A program made the translations under genes and the position numbers. A stretch of 64,000 nt of DNA from Luethyella okanaganae. GTDB taxonomy: Bacteria; Actinomycetota; Actinomycetes; Actinomycetales; Microbacteriaceae. The notes beneath the pieces are model-generated. The model was given only the letters and a program-made list of their open reading frames with translations, made no database searches and was not told the origin of the DNA. Location: assembly GCF_042660285.1 (NCBI RefSeq), contig NZ_JBHSTP010000003.1, positions 124,001-188,000 on the forward strand, read 5' to 3'. Each line of letters begins with the position of its first letter. Within the stretch, counting starts at the first letter, position 1. This document shows, one piece after another, positions 1 to 8,329 of this stretch.

Positions 1-1
1 G

Positions 2-421
2 AACTGGGCCTGGCACATGCTCCTGCCCTGGTTCACGCTCGCGCTCGTGACGGCGGCGGTGTATGCGCGGCTGACGCGGGGCCAGATGCTCGAGGTCATG
101 GGAGAGGACTACATCCGCACCGCTCGTGCGAAGGGGCTCACGGAATTCCGTGTCGTCTACAAGCACGGTATGCGCAGCACGCTCACACCCCTCGTGACAC
201 AGCTCGGCGCCGACATCGCCTTTCTGATGGGTGGAGCCATCGTCATCGAACAGGTTTTCGGACTGCAGGGAGTGGGTGCGCTCGCCGTGCAATCCGTCGC
301 CAGCCAGGATCGACCGATCATCATCGGCGTGGTGTTGCTCGGCGGGCTGTTCATCGTCGTGGCCAACATCGTGGTCGACGTGCTCTACGTCGTGCTCGAT
401 CCTCGGGTACGTGTCCGGTGA
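2..421 (+). CDS. Peptide ABC transporter permease, DppB/OppB type (3' end only)
   Basis: Only the last 139 residues are in the window; the gene enters from the left in an open frame. The fragment has the binding-protein-dependent permease fold: a hydrophobic helix, then the cytoplasmic EAA-type loop that contacts the ATPase (DYIRTARAKGL, about residue 36 of the fragment), then two more hydrophobic helices and a short basic tail. DppB-type permeases form the pore of di/oligopeptide or nickel importers with DppC and two ATPases. The next gene, 46 bases downstream, is a proline-specific peptidase rather than dppC, so the other subunits would have to lie upstream. The context suggests import of proline- or hydroxyproline-containing peptides, which is inference. 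Confidence 0.85.
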   Translation, partial: NWAWHMLLPWFTLALVTAAVYARLTRGQMLEVMGEDYIRTARAKGLTEFRVVYKHGMRSTLTPLVTQLGADIAFLMGGAIVIEQVFGLQGVGALAVQSVASQDRPIIIGVVLLGGLFIVVANIVVDVLYVVLDPRVRVR

Positions 422-467
422 GGGGACTGCCGCTCCTCGCCATCGTTCCCGCGTTCGAGGGGCAACG

Positions 468-1775
468 ATGATCCAGGCCGAGTATACGATTCCTGGCATG
501 CACGTGACCGACCACCTCGTCGACGTGCCGCTCGACTGGTTCGACGATCGCGATCAGGCGCGGATATCGGTCTTCGCCCGCGAACTCGTGGATCCATCGC
601 GGCGTCGCGACGAACTTCCCCACCTTCTCTATCTGCAGGGCGGCCCAGGTGGAAAGGGCCCGCGTCCGACAGGCCAGGGCGGCTGGATCGGAGAGGCGCT
701 CAGGACGCATCGGGTCGTGCTGCTCGACCAGCGGGGCACGGGGCGGAGCTCGCCCGTCGACGGTCGGGTCCTCGAGGCGGTCGGCGCCGCCCCGGCGCAA
801 GCCGACTATCTCTCGCACTTCCGCGCGGACTCGATCGTGGCAGACGCAGAGCACCTGCGCCGCGCCGTCTTCGGCGGGGAGCGCTGGTCGACTCTCGGCC
901 AGAGCTATGGCGGCTTCATCACGCTCACCTACCTCTCGCGGGCTCCAGAGGGTCTCGCCACGTGCTATGTGGCTGGCGGCCTTGCGAGTCTGCGTCCCGA
1001 CGCGGCCGAGGTGTATCGGCGCACCTATCCGCGAACGGAATGCAAGAACCGGGAGTTCTACCGGCGGTATCCGCATCACACCGACACCGTCGCCCGCATC
1101 GCCGACCGTCTCGCCCTCGGCGACGTGCGGCTACCGGACGGAGACGTGCTCACGGTCCGTCGTTTCCAGAGCCTCGGCGTCGACTTCGGGATGAAGCCCG
1201 GTTTCGAGCGCCTGCACTGGCTCGTCGATGAGGCGTTTCCGGGTGCGGTGGATGGGGAGCTCAGCGAGACGTTCCTCGCCCAGGTGGGCGCCCGGAGCTC
1301 CTACGCGGACAACCCGCTGTTCGCGGCGATGCAGGAGAGCATCTACGGCTCGACGGGCGCGACGGCGTGGGCGGCCGAGACCGAGCGAGCCCGGCATCCG
1401 CAGTTCGCTGAGACGGCGAGGCCGTTGTTGTTCACGGGCGAGATGATGTACCCGTGGATGTTCGAGGAGATCCGGGCGCTGCGCCCGTTCCGTGATGCCG
1501 TGAGCCTGCTCGCCGCGCGCGAGGAATGGCGCGCCCTCTATGATCTCGAGGTGCTCGCGGCCAACGAAGTCCCGCTCGCGGCGGTGGTCTATCACGACGA
1601 CATGTACGTCGACGCTCAGCTACAGCTCGAGACCGCAGACTGGGTGGGGAACACGCGAGCGTGGGTGACCAACGAATATGAGCACGACGGCATCAACGCC
1701 GGTGCGGTCTTCCCGAGGCTCGTTCAACTTGTCGCCGAGACCGGCGGACCGATTACGGAGGAAGACAAGCGATGA
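468..1775 (+). CDS. Proline iminopeptidase-like alpha/beta hydrolase
   Basis: A 435-residue cytoplasmic serine peptidase-like protein of the prolyl aminopeptidase family, which removes N-terminal proline from short peptides. It has the family oxyanion segment GGPGGKG near residue 57 and the nucleophile elbow GQSYGG with Ser146. A late Asp (about 378) and His406 (EHDG) fit the catalytic triad. The ATG at 468 is chosen because GAGGGG precedes it at proper distance and the matching domain starts there; the frame is open further upstream without a family match. It overlaps the next gene by ATGA, so the two peptidases are translationally coupled. Exact substrate is not visible. Confidence 0.85.
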   Translation: MIQAEYTIPGMHVTDHLVDVPLDWFDDRDQARISVFARELVDPSRRRDELPHLLYLQGGPGGKGPRPTGQGGWIGEALRTHRVVLLDQRGTGRSSPVDGRVLEAVGAAPAQADYLSHFRADSIVADAEHLRRAVFGGERWSTLGQSYGGFITLTYLSRAPEGLATCYVAGGLASLRPDAAEVYRRTYPRTECKNREFYRRYPHHTDTVARIADRLALGDVRLPDGDVLTVRRFQSLGVDFGMKPGFERLHWLVDEAFPGAVDGELSETFLAQVGARSSYADNPLFAAMQESIYGSTGATAWAAETERARHPQFAETARPLLFTGEMMYPWMFEEIRALRPFRDAVSLLAAREEWRALYDLEVLAANEVPLAAVVYHDDMYVDAQLQLETADWVGNTRAWVTNEYEHDGINAGAVFPRLVQLVAETGGPITEEDKR

Positions 1776-3286
1776 ACGATTCGCAGACCGGTGTCGTGCA
1801 CGACCATGGCTCCACCGCAGCGGCGATGCCGCGCTCCGCGCAGCCCGACCCGCGTCTGCCCCGCCTCGTCGGTGTGCCGGCGTTCCTCGAGCACATGGCG
1901 ACAGGATGGGGAACACCGGATCGAACCCCGCCGGTCGAGCCAGGAGCCGCCGCGGCGGCGGCCGGTCACCGCGCACGGCTCAGCGCCGTGTTTCCGGGTC
2001 GCACCATCGTGGTGTCGTCGGGCCGCGCGCCCGCGCGCGCCAACGACAGCTACTACGACTTCCGGCCGGACAGCAACTTCTTCTGGCTCACCGCCTGCGC
2101 GGCGGAGGACGCTGTGGTGGTGATGCATCCGGTCTCCGGCGGTCACGACGCCGTCGTCTTCGTGCCGACGCCGTCGTATCCGGGGGATCCGGGCTTCTTC
2201 TCCGATCCCGCCCACGGCGAGCTCTGGGTCGGGTCGGCGCCTGGCATGAGCGATTGGTCCGAAGCGCTGGGGGTGAGCGTGCACTCTCTCGACCGACTCG
2301 CCGGTGCTCTGCGCGGCGTGGGTGAGGTGCTACTGGCCGGGCACGCCGGTTCGGAGCACGAGGCTGTGCGCGGCATCCGGATGTCGCATGAGCTCGGCCG
2401 GGTGCTCGCCGAACTGCGCATGGTGAAAGACGAATGGGAGATCGCCGAGTTGCGCCGTGCCGTCGATGCGACGGTGGGCGGGTTCGCGAGTGTCGTCGGC
2501 GAGATCCCCACCGCCATCGCCACGGGGGGTGAGCGGTGGCTGCAGGGCACCTTCGACCGGCATGCTCGCACCTTCGGCAACGGTCCCGGCTACTCGACGA
2601 TCGTCGGCAGCGGCGCGCACGCGCCCACCCTGCACTGGGTGCGCTGTGACGGCCCCGTGCTCGAGGGCGAGGTCGTGCTGCTGGACATGGGCGTCGAGGG
2701 CCGCTCGTTCTACACGGCCGACGTCACGCGCACCTTTCCCGCTTCGGGCGTCTTCAGCCCTGCCCAGCGCCAGGTGCACGATCTCGTCGAGGTCGCGCAC
2801 CGTGCTGGCCTGGCGGCGGTACGCCCCGGACGGGCCTTCTCCGACTTCCATCGGGCAGCGATGGAGGTCATCGCAGCCGGTCTGCACGACTGGGGGTTGC
2901 TGCCCGTCTCGGTCGATGAGGCCCTCAGCGAACACGGCCAGCAGCATCGTCGCTATCTGGTGTGCGGCATCGGCCATCATCTCGGACTCGATGTGCATGA
3001 CTGCGCCCAGTCGAGCTATGAGGCCTACCAAGGGGGCGCGATGACTCCGGGCATGGTGCTCACGGTCGAGCCGGGACTCTACTTCCACGCCTTCGACGAG
3101 ACGGTTCCGCCCGAACTGCGCGGTATCGGGGTGCGCATCGAAGACGACATCCTGGTGACGCGACATGGATCGGACGTTCTGTCCGACGCGCTGCCGATCG
3201 ACGCCGTCGGACTCGAGCAATGGATGCTGGCGCCGACGACCGCGCGTCTCGGGTCCCCGTCCAGCCTCTTACCCGGATCCCCGTGA
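1772..3286 (+). CDS. pepP: Xaa-Pro aminopeptidase (M24B, aminopeptidase P)
   Basis: A 504-residue metallopeptidase that cleaves the bond before proline at position 2. The N-terminal creatinase-like domain covers about residues 30-220 and the C-terminal pita-bread domain carries all five expected metal ligands: Asp305 (LLDMG), Asp317 (TADVTRTF), His402 (GIGHHLG), Glu433 (TVEPGLYF) and Glu457 (GVRIEDD). Length is usual for the family. The start codon overlaps the stop of the iminopeptidase (ATGA). With that enzyme it would dismantle Xaa-Pro and Pro-Xaa (or hydroxyproline) peptides, matching the hydroxyproline pathway encoded downstream. Confidence 0.93.
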   Translation: MNDSQTGVVHDHGSTAAAMPRSAQPDPRLPRLVGVPAFLEHMATGWGTPDRTPPVEPGAAAAAAGHRARLSAVFPGRTIVVSSGRAPARANDSYYDFRPDSNFFWLTACAAEDAVVVMHPVSGGHDAVVFVPTPSYPGDPGFFSDPAHGELWVGSAPGMSDWSEALGVSVHSLDRLAGALRGVGEVLLAGHAGSEHEAVRGIRMSHELGRVLAELRMVKDEWEIAELRRAVDATVGGFASVVGEIPTAIATGGERWLQGTFDRHARTFGNGPGYSTIVGSGAHAPTLHWVRCDGPVLEGEVVLLDMGVEGRSFYTADVTRTFPASGVFSPAQRQVHDLVEVAHRAGLAAVRPGRAFSDFHRAAMEVIAAGLHDWGLLPVSVDEALSEHGQQHRRYLVCGIGHHLGLDVHDCAQSSYEAYQGGAMTPGMVLTVEPGLYFHAFDETVPPELRGIGVRIEDDILVTRHGSDVLSDALPIDAVGLEQWMLAPTTARLGSPSSLLPGSP

Positions 3287-3557
3287 CGTTCCACGAGCCG
3301 GCGGTAGTCGCCCGATGGTGCCGGTCAGAAGGGCATCCACTGCCGGCTCGCAACCCTGAGACGATCGTCGCTTCTGGCGAGTCCCATCGCCACGCTGCTT
3401 TCGACGGCGATAATTGGGTGATACGACAGGGGGTCAGGATGTCGTCGAACGCTCTGCAGTTCTCTGCAGATCGGCGCGATCGGATCCGACCGAGGTATGC
3501 GCGCATCGAGTCGGTGCGCGCCCAAGACACGTCACACGGAGAGTAGGTCAGGAGATC
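3287..3557. other. Intergenic region pepP-gntR
   Basis: Besides hairpin copy A, the stretch holds an extended -10-like motif TGATACGAC (3419-3427), a possible promoter for the regulator; a similar TGATACGAT lies before the dehydrogenase operon. No convincing additional gene is seen. Confidence 0.4.
3294..3350. repeat. Intergenic hairpin repeat, copy A
   Basis: A 57-base element in the gap between pepP and the GntR gene. Outer arms GAGCCGGC / GCCGGCTC pair, and an inner GCCC / GGGC stem sits symmetrically inside. Three relatives lie at 11425, 12920 and 14117. This copy has GAGCC/GGCTC where the others have GAACC/GGTTC, a compensatory change that keeps the outer stem paired. Confidence 0.75.
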
Positions 3558-4256
3558 GTGAGCATCTCTGCTATCAAGCCCGTCGCACAGCCGGCGAGTC
3601 TCAGAGCGCACGTCGAAAGCATGTTGTCGATGGCGATCATCTCGGGGGAGCTGGCTCCTGGAACGCTCTTGACCGTTCCGACCCTCGCCATCCAGTTCGA
3701 TGTCTCGGCGACGCCCGTGCGCGAGGCGATGCTCGACTTGGAGGGCCGCGGTTTCGTCGAGCCGGTGCGCAACAAGGGGTTCCGGGTCACCGCGGTGAGC
3801 GACGAGGTGCTGCGCGAGCTCGTCGAGGTGCGTCAGCTACTGGAGCCGCCGGCGATGGAAGAGCTCGCCCGCCATTTCCCGACCAATCACCTCTCAGAAC
3901 TCGAAGACCTGGCCGATCAGATCGTCTTCGGCGCCAGAACCGGCGACTTGAGGGCGTATCTCGAGGCGGATCAGCGGTTCCACCTGGCCCTTACCCGAAT
4001 GCTCGGCAATCGGATCCTCGTCGACATGGTCGCCGATCTGCGCTCGCGCACGCGACTCGTCGGGCTCTCGGCGATGCTCGAGTCAAGCCGCCTCGATGAG
4101 TCGGCGGCTGAGCACCATGAGCTTCTCGGCTACCTGAAGACGGGCGACTCGGCTGCCGCGCGGGCGCTCATGCACCGTCATATCCATCATGCCGTCGGCT
4201 GGTGGGCGGGGAATCCGGAGGTGGATGCCGACTCGACCGCTGTCTCGGCGAACTGA
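3558..4256 (+). CDS. GntR-family (FCD subfamily) transcriptional regulator
   Basis: A 232-residue regulator with an N-terminal winged helix (about residues 10-75, SATPVREAMLDLEGRGFVE is the recognition region) and a C-terminal all-helical FCD ligand domain (about 85-210). FCD-type metal/ligand residues are visible in DQRFH and in the His-rich HRHIHH near the end. The GTG start follows GGAG closely; an ATG at 3621 is a less likely alternative. It sits directly before the hydroxyproline catabolic genes, whose promoter region contains a short dyad typical of this family, so it is probably their local repressor, responding to hydroxyproline or a pathway intermediate. That ligand is inferred. Confidence 0.88.
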   Translation: MSISAIKPVAQPASLRAHVESMLSMAIISGELAPGTLLTVPTLAIQFDVSATPVREAMLDLEGRGFVEPVRNKGFRVTAVSDEVLRELVEVRQLLEPPAMEELARHFPTNHLSELEDLADQIVFGARTGDLRAYLEADQRFHLALTRMLGNRILVDMVADLRSRTRLVGLSAMLESSRLDESAAEHHELLGYLKTGDSAAARALMHRHIHHAVGWWAGNPEVDADSTAVSAN

Positions 4257-4298
4257 GACCGGTCGAGCGGCCATGGGCGGTGCCCGGAATTCTATGAA

Positions 4299-4323
4299 AT
4301 GTGTGACATATTACTGATACGAT
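4299..4323 (+). promoter_or_regulatory. Promoter/operator of the hydroxyproline operon
   Basis: The dyad ATGTGTGACAT (4299-4309, half-sites ATGT/ACAT) is followed by an extended -10 TGA-TACGAT ending at 4323. The dyad would fall between the -10 and a weak -35 (ATGAAA, 4294-4299), where bound repressor blocks polymerase. The predicted transcript begins about 15 bases before the next ATG. FCD-type GntR proteins commonly bind TGT-N-ACA dyads. Confidence 0.5.
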
Positions 4324-4343
4324 GGTCTTGAGAGGAGGAGCGG

Positions 4344-5528
4344 ATGCCCAGTGACGTCGTCATCGTCGGCGCCGGGATCGTCGGCGCCGCCTGCGCTCGC
4401 TCCCTCGCCCTGGCAGGCCTCCGCGTCACCCTGCTTGACCGCAGCGCGGCAGTGAGCGGCACGAGTGCCCGCGGCGAAGGCAACCTCCTCGTCTCCGACA
4501 AAGGGCCTGGCGCAGAACTCCGGCTCGCGCAGTATGCGGCCTCGCTCTGGCCCTCGGCCGCTGAGGAGCTCTCGGAGGAGCTCGGCCCCGATTTTCCCGG
4601 CCTCGAGTACGAGCGGAAGGGCGGCATCGTCGTCGCCACGACGGATGCCGGCGCTGCGCCGCTGCTCGCCTTCGCAGAATCCCAACGGACAGCCGGAGTC
4701 GACGCCAGGCCGGTCGCCGTCGAAGAGGCCATCGCCCTCGAGCCCGACCTCAACCCCGCGGTCACCGCCGCCGTTCACTACCCGGAGGATGCACAGGTCC
4801 AGCCGGTCGTCGCAACCGAGGCTCTCCTCGCCTCCGCCCGCAATCGCGGAGCCGAGATACGGGTCGGCGTCGAGGTGACGGGTGCCGTGCGCGATGCGGC
4901 CGGCCGGATCCGCGGAGTGCGTACGACGAACGGCGACGTGCACGCAGGGGCGGTGCTGCTCGCGGCCGGGCCATGGTCGGGGGAGGTCGCCCGCGCCCTC
5001 GGCACCTCTCTGCCCGTTCGTCCCCGCCGCGGCATGGTCCTCGTCACCACCCGGATGCCGCACCGCATCTTTCACAAGGTCTACGACGGAGACTACTTCG
5101 GCGCGACCCAATCGGGCGATGCCACCTTGCAGACCTCGAGCGTCGTCGAGTCGACGGCATCCGGGACGGTGCTCATCGGATCGAGTCGCGAACAGATCGG
5201 CTTCGACGAGCGGCTCCGCGTGCACGTGCTGCAGGAGATCGCCGCGAAGGCGCTCCGTCTCTTTCCATTTCTCGCCGGGGCCAGTGTCATGCGCAGCTAC
5301 GGCGGATTCCGGCCGTTCATGCCCGATCATCTGCCGGTGATCGGCCCAGACCACCGCGTCGCAGGCCTCTGGCATGCGAGCGGCCACGAGGGCGCGGGTA
5401 TCGGCCTCTCGCTCGCGACGGCCGAGATACTCGTCGCCGAGATGCTCGGGCAGGTTCCACCCATCGATGCCGCGCCGTTCAGGCTCGATCGCGCGACCCT
5501 GCGCGAACACCTCGTGGAGGTGGCGTGA
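4344..5528 (+). CDS. D-hydroxyproline dehydrogenase, FAD subunit (DadA-like)
   Basis: A 394-residue FAD-dependent amine oxidoreductase of the DAO/DadA fold. The dinucleotide-binding motif GAGIVGAACARSLA is at residues 7-20 and the C-terminal FAD-contact motif (GLWHASGHEGAGIGLS) is near residue 340-356. A strong AGGAGGAG precedes the ATG. The following two genes encode a 2Fe-2S protein and an FAD/NAD-type protein, the arrangement of the heterotrimeric D-hydroxyproline dehydrogenases that oxidise cis-4-hydroxy-D-proline to pyrroline-4-hydroxy-2-carboxylate. Without that context it could be any D-amino acid or sarcosine-type dehydrogenase; the epimerase and deaminase downstream decide the call. 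Confidence 0.85.
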   Translation: MPSDVVIVGAGIVGAACARSLALAGLRVTLLDRSAAVSGTSARGEGNLLVSDKGPGAELRLAQYAASLWPSAAEELSEELGPDFPGLEYERKGGIVVATTDAGAAPLLAFAESQRTAGVDARPVAVEEAIALEPDLNPAVTAAVHYPEDAQVQPVVATEALLASARNRGAEIRVGVEVTGAVRDAAGRIRGVRTTNGDVHAGAVLLAAGPWSGEVARALGTSLPVRPRRGMVLVTTRMPHRIFHKVYDGDYFGATQSGDATLQTSSVVESTASGTVLIGSSREQIGFDERLRVHVLQEIAAKALRLFPFLAGASVMRSYGGFRPFMPDHLPVIGPDHRVAGLWHASGHEGAGIGLSLATAEILVAEMLGQVPPIDAAPFRLDRATLREHLVEVA

Positions 5529-5851
5529 TGGCGGGGCGCGTGCTGCCGTTCGGCGAGGACCGCATTCGGCCCCACGCGCCCGAGCCGATCGAGATCTCGA
5601 TCGACGGAGAGCCGCTCGCAGGTGTCGCCGGTCAGACGATCGCCGGCGTGATCCTCGGCGCAGGGCGTCTCGCCTGGCGGCGCACCTCGGCCGAAGACTC
5701 GCCCAGAGGGCTGTTCTGCGGCATCGGGGTCTGCTTCGACTGCATCGTCACCGTCAATGGCGAACGCGACGTGCGGGCATGCCAGCGACGGGCGAGTGAC
5801 GGAGACATCGTGCAGAGCCAGCGCGACGAGCTGCCGACGGTGCGCGGATGA
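5528..5851 (+). CDS. D-hydroxyproline dehydrogenase, 2Fe-2S subunit
   Basis: A 107-residue small iron-sulfur protein. The cysteines occur as C-x4-C-x2-C-x12-C (LFCGIGVCFDC, then ACQRR), the plant-type ferredoxin spacing also used by the small subunit of sarcosine oxidase/hydroxyproline dehydrogenase complexes. The ATG overlaps the preceding stop (TGATG) and its own stop overlaps the next start (ATGA), so the three subunits are coupled. Its role is inferred to be electron transfer between the FAD subunits. Confidence 0.88.
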   Translation: MAGRVLPFGEDRIRPHAPEPIEISIDGEPLAGVAGQTIAGVILGAGRLAWRRTSAEDSPRGLFCGIGVCFDCIVTVNGERDVRACQRRASDGDIVQSQRDELPTVRG

Positions 5852-7350
5852 ATCACGTTCTTGTCGTCGGTGCCGGACCCGCCGGTCTCGCTGCCGCGTG
5901 CGCCGCGCGCGGACGGGGTGCCCGGGTCACGCTCATGGATGCTTCCGACTATCTGGGCGGCCAGTACTGGCGGCATCTCCCCGAAGAGCGGCCGTCCAGC
6001 AACGAGACGGCACTGCACCACGGCTGGTCGACTTTCACCGCCATGCGGGAGCGGCTCGAGTCCGACGCCGGCTGCGAGATTGCGACGGGTGCGCAGGTGT
6101 GGGCGATCGATCAGGTCCGGCCCGCGGACGATCGGCAGACGGGCGCCCCGGCCTCCGTCCACGTGCTCGTCGGCCCGGCAGACGGTAGCGCCCGTCGCGG
6201 ACTCACGGTGAGACCAGACGCGATCATCTTCGCGACTGGAGCGCACGACCGCACGCTGCCGTTTCCCGGATGGGATCTTCCAGGCGTCTTCACCGCGGGC
6301 GCAGCCCAGGCTTTCGCCAAGGGCGAACGGCTCGCGGTCGGCGAGCGCGTCGTCGTCGGCGGCGCCGGCCCCTTCTTGCTCCCGGTCGCGGCGTCCCTCG
6401 CCCAGACCGGCGCGACGGTGCTCGGTGTCTATGAGGCGAGCCGTTTCGCCGGTCTTGTGCGGGGCTGGCTCCCCCGCCCATGGCAACTCCTCGGTGCGTC
6501 GAAGAAAGCCGTCGAACTCCTCGGCTATGCGGGCAACCACGTGCGGCACCGCATCCCCTATCGTCTCGGTCATGCGGTAGTGGCCGCCCACGGCACAGAC
6601 AGGGTCGAGGCCGTCACGGTCGCGCGTGTCGACGTGAACTGGTCGCCCATCCCGGGGACCGAACGGCGCATCCCGACCGACGCGGTCTGCGTCGGTCACG
6701 GCTTCACCCCACGTCTCGAATTGCCGATCGCCACCGGTTGCGCGATCGGAGCCGGCCACTTCGTTACCGTCGACGATCGGCAGCAGTCGAGCATCGCCGC
6801 CGTCTATGCGGCCGGTGAGATCACGGGCATCGGCGGTGTCGACGCCGCACTGGCTGAGGGGAGGATCGCCGGCCATTGCGCCGCAGGCGGTGACCTCCGG
6901 GATCGGGAGTTGCGCGAGGCCGTACGCGCACGGCGCACGTTCACGGGCTTCGCGGCGCGTATCGATGCGGCCCACGGCATCCGGCCCGGCTGGACCGACT
7001 GGATCACCGACGAGACCATCGTGTGCCGCTGCGAGGAAGTGCCGTACGGCCGGCTGCGCACGACCGGCCGAGCAACCTGCTCCAGCGGGCTGCGCTCGCT
7101 CAAGCTCAGCACACGCGCCGGGCTCGGTATCTGTCAGGGGCGTGTGTGCGGACGCACCGTCGAGGAACTGCTCGGGGGGTCGCTCGATCGAGTGGGCGGC
7201 CGGCTGATCGACGGCGTGAGCATCGACCGTCGTCCCATCGCTGTGCCCCTGCGCATCGGGGAACTCGCCGGCTTCGATGCCGAACGACAGGTGCGCGCGC
7301 CCTGGAACCGGCCGCAGAGCGATGAACCGTCAGCGACATCACCCGAGTAA
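5848..7350 (+). CDS. D-hydroxyproline dehydrogenase, FAD/NAD-type subunit
   Basis: A 500-residue pyridine-nucleotide-disulfide-type oxidoreductase. The N-terminal FAD motif GAGPAGLAAACAARGRGA is at residues 7-24, a second Rossmann motif GGAGPFLLPVAASLAQTGA lies near 170-190, and a GEITGIGGVDAALAEG FAD-ribose motif is near 328. The C-terminal part is a BFD-like 2Fe-2S binding region with CRC-x-E and a later C-QGRVC pair (residues about 392-433). This composition is that of the alpha subunit of heterotrimeric hydroxyproline dehydrogenases and of the related opine/octopine oxidases. It is coupled to the previous gene by ATGA. Confidence 0.85.
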   Translation: MNHVLVVGAGPAGLAAACAARGRGARVTLMDASDYLGGQYWRHLPEERPSSNETALHHGWSTFTAMRERLESDAGCEIATGAQVWAIDQVRPADDRQTGAPASVHVLVGPADGSARRGLTVRPDAIIFATGAHDRTLPFPGWDLPGVFTAGAAQAFAKGERLAVGERVVVGGAGPFLLPVAASLAQTGATVLGVYEASRFAGLVRGWLPRPWQLLGASKKAVELLGYAGNHVRHRIPYRLGHAVVAAHGTDRVEAVTVARVDVNWSPIPGTERRIPTDAVCVGHGFTPRLELPIATGCAIGAGHFVTVDDRQQSSIAAVYAAGEITGIGGVDAALAEGRIAGHCAAGGDLRDRELREAVRARRTFTGFAARIDAAHGIRPGWTDWITDETIVCRCEEVPYGRLRTTGRATCSSGLRSLKLSTRAGLGICQGRVCGRTVEELLGGSLDRVGGRLIDGVSIDRRPIAVPLRIGELAGFDAERQVRAPWNRPQSDEPSATSPE

Positions 7351-7378
7351 CTCCAACACGTCCACGGAAGGGACAACA

Positions 7379-8296
7379 ATGACTGACAAGAAATTCGATC
7401 TCGGCGGGGTCGTCGTCGCCACGACTCTCGCGTTCAAGGCCGACCCGTCGGCTCCGGCCGGCCTCGCCGTCGACTACGACAGCTTCGCGGCGCACTGCGA
7501 CTTCCTGATCGAGAACGGATGCCGCGGCGTCGGCCCGAACGGGTCGCTCGGAGAGTACTCCTCGCTGACAGACGATGAACGTCGCAAGGTCGTCCGGGTC
7601 GCGGTCGAGGCCGTCGGCGGGCGCGGTCTGGTCGTCGCCGGCGTGCACGGCGTCGGCTGGCACCAGGCCGTTCAGTGGGCGGAATACGCCAAAGAGGACG
7701 GCGCCGACGGCGTGCTGCTGCTGCCGCCGACGATCTACCGGGCGAACCGCGCCGAGGTGATCGAGCACTACTCCAAGGTCAACGAGGTCGGCCTTCCGAT
7801 CATGCTGTACAACAACCCCATCGACACCAAGGTCGACCTGACCCCCGACCTCGTAGCCGAACTCGCTCAGCTCGAGAACGTCGTAGCGATCAAGGAGTTC
7901 ACGACCGACATCCGCCGGGTGCTCGAGATCCAGGAGCTGTGCGACATCGATGTCATCGCGGGCGCCGACGACCTGCTGTTCGAGTCGCTCCTCGTCGGCG
8001 CGACCGGCTGGTTCGCCGGCTACCCGAACGCCTTCCCGCGCGAAGCCGTCGAGATCTACACCCTGGTCAAGCAGGGCAGGATCGACGAGGCGCGCGAACT
8101 CTATGCGAATCTCGTCGCGGTGTTCCGCTGGGACTCCAAGACCGAGTTCGTGCAGGCCATCAAACTCTCGATCGACATCGCGGGTCAGAGCTACGGCGGG
8201 CGCACCCGCCCGCCGCGTGGGCCGTTGAGCGCCGAGCACGAGGCGCGGGTGCGTCGCGACACCCGGAAGGCCCTCGACTACATCGCGAGCCGCTGA
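7379..8296 (+). CDS. Pyrroline-4-hydroxy-2-carboxylate deaminase-like (DapA family)
   Basis: A 305-residue TIM-barrel lyase of the dihydrodipicolinate synthase/N-acetylneuraminate lyase superfamily. It has the Schiff-base lysine Lys172 (VAIKEFTTD), the catalytic tyrosine in YNNP (Tyr144), and GSLGEYSSL at the position of the GTTGE carboxylate loop. Family members in hydroxyproline clusters deaminate pyrroline-4-hydroxy-2-carboxylate to 2-oxoglutarate semialdehyde. The ATG is preceded by GGAAGGGA; 28 bases separate it from the dehydrogenase subunit. Lysine-biosynthetic DapA is less likely given the neighbours. Confidence 0.85.
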   Translation: MTDKKFDLGGVVVATTLAFKADPSAPAGLAVDYDSFAAHCDFLIENGCRGVGPNGSLGEYSSLTDDERRKVVRVAVEAVGGRGLVVAGVHGVGWHQAVQWAEYAKEDGADGVLLLPPTIYRANRAEVIEHYSKVNEVGLPIMLYNNPIDTKVDLTPDLVAELAQLENVVAIKEFTTDIRRVLEIQELCDIDVIAGADDLLFESLLVGATGWFAGYPNAFPREAVEIYTLVKQGRIDEARELYANLVAVFRWDSKTEFVQAIKLSIDIAGQSYGGRTRPPRGPLSAEHEARVRRDTRKALDYIASR

Positions 8297-8329
8297 CGTC
8301 CCGCGAGCGGGGCAAGACAAGGAGGCCAC

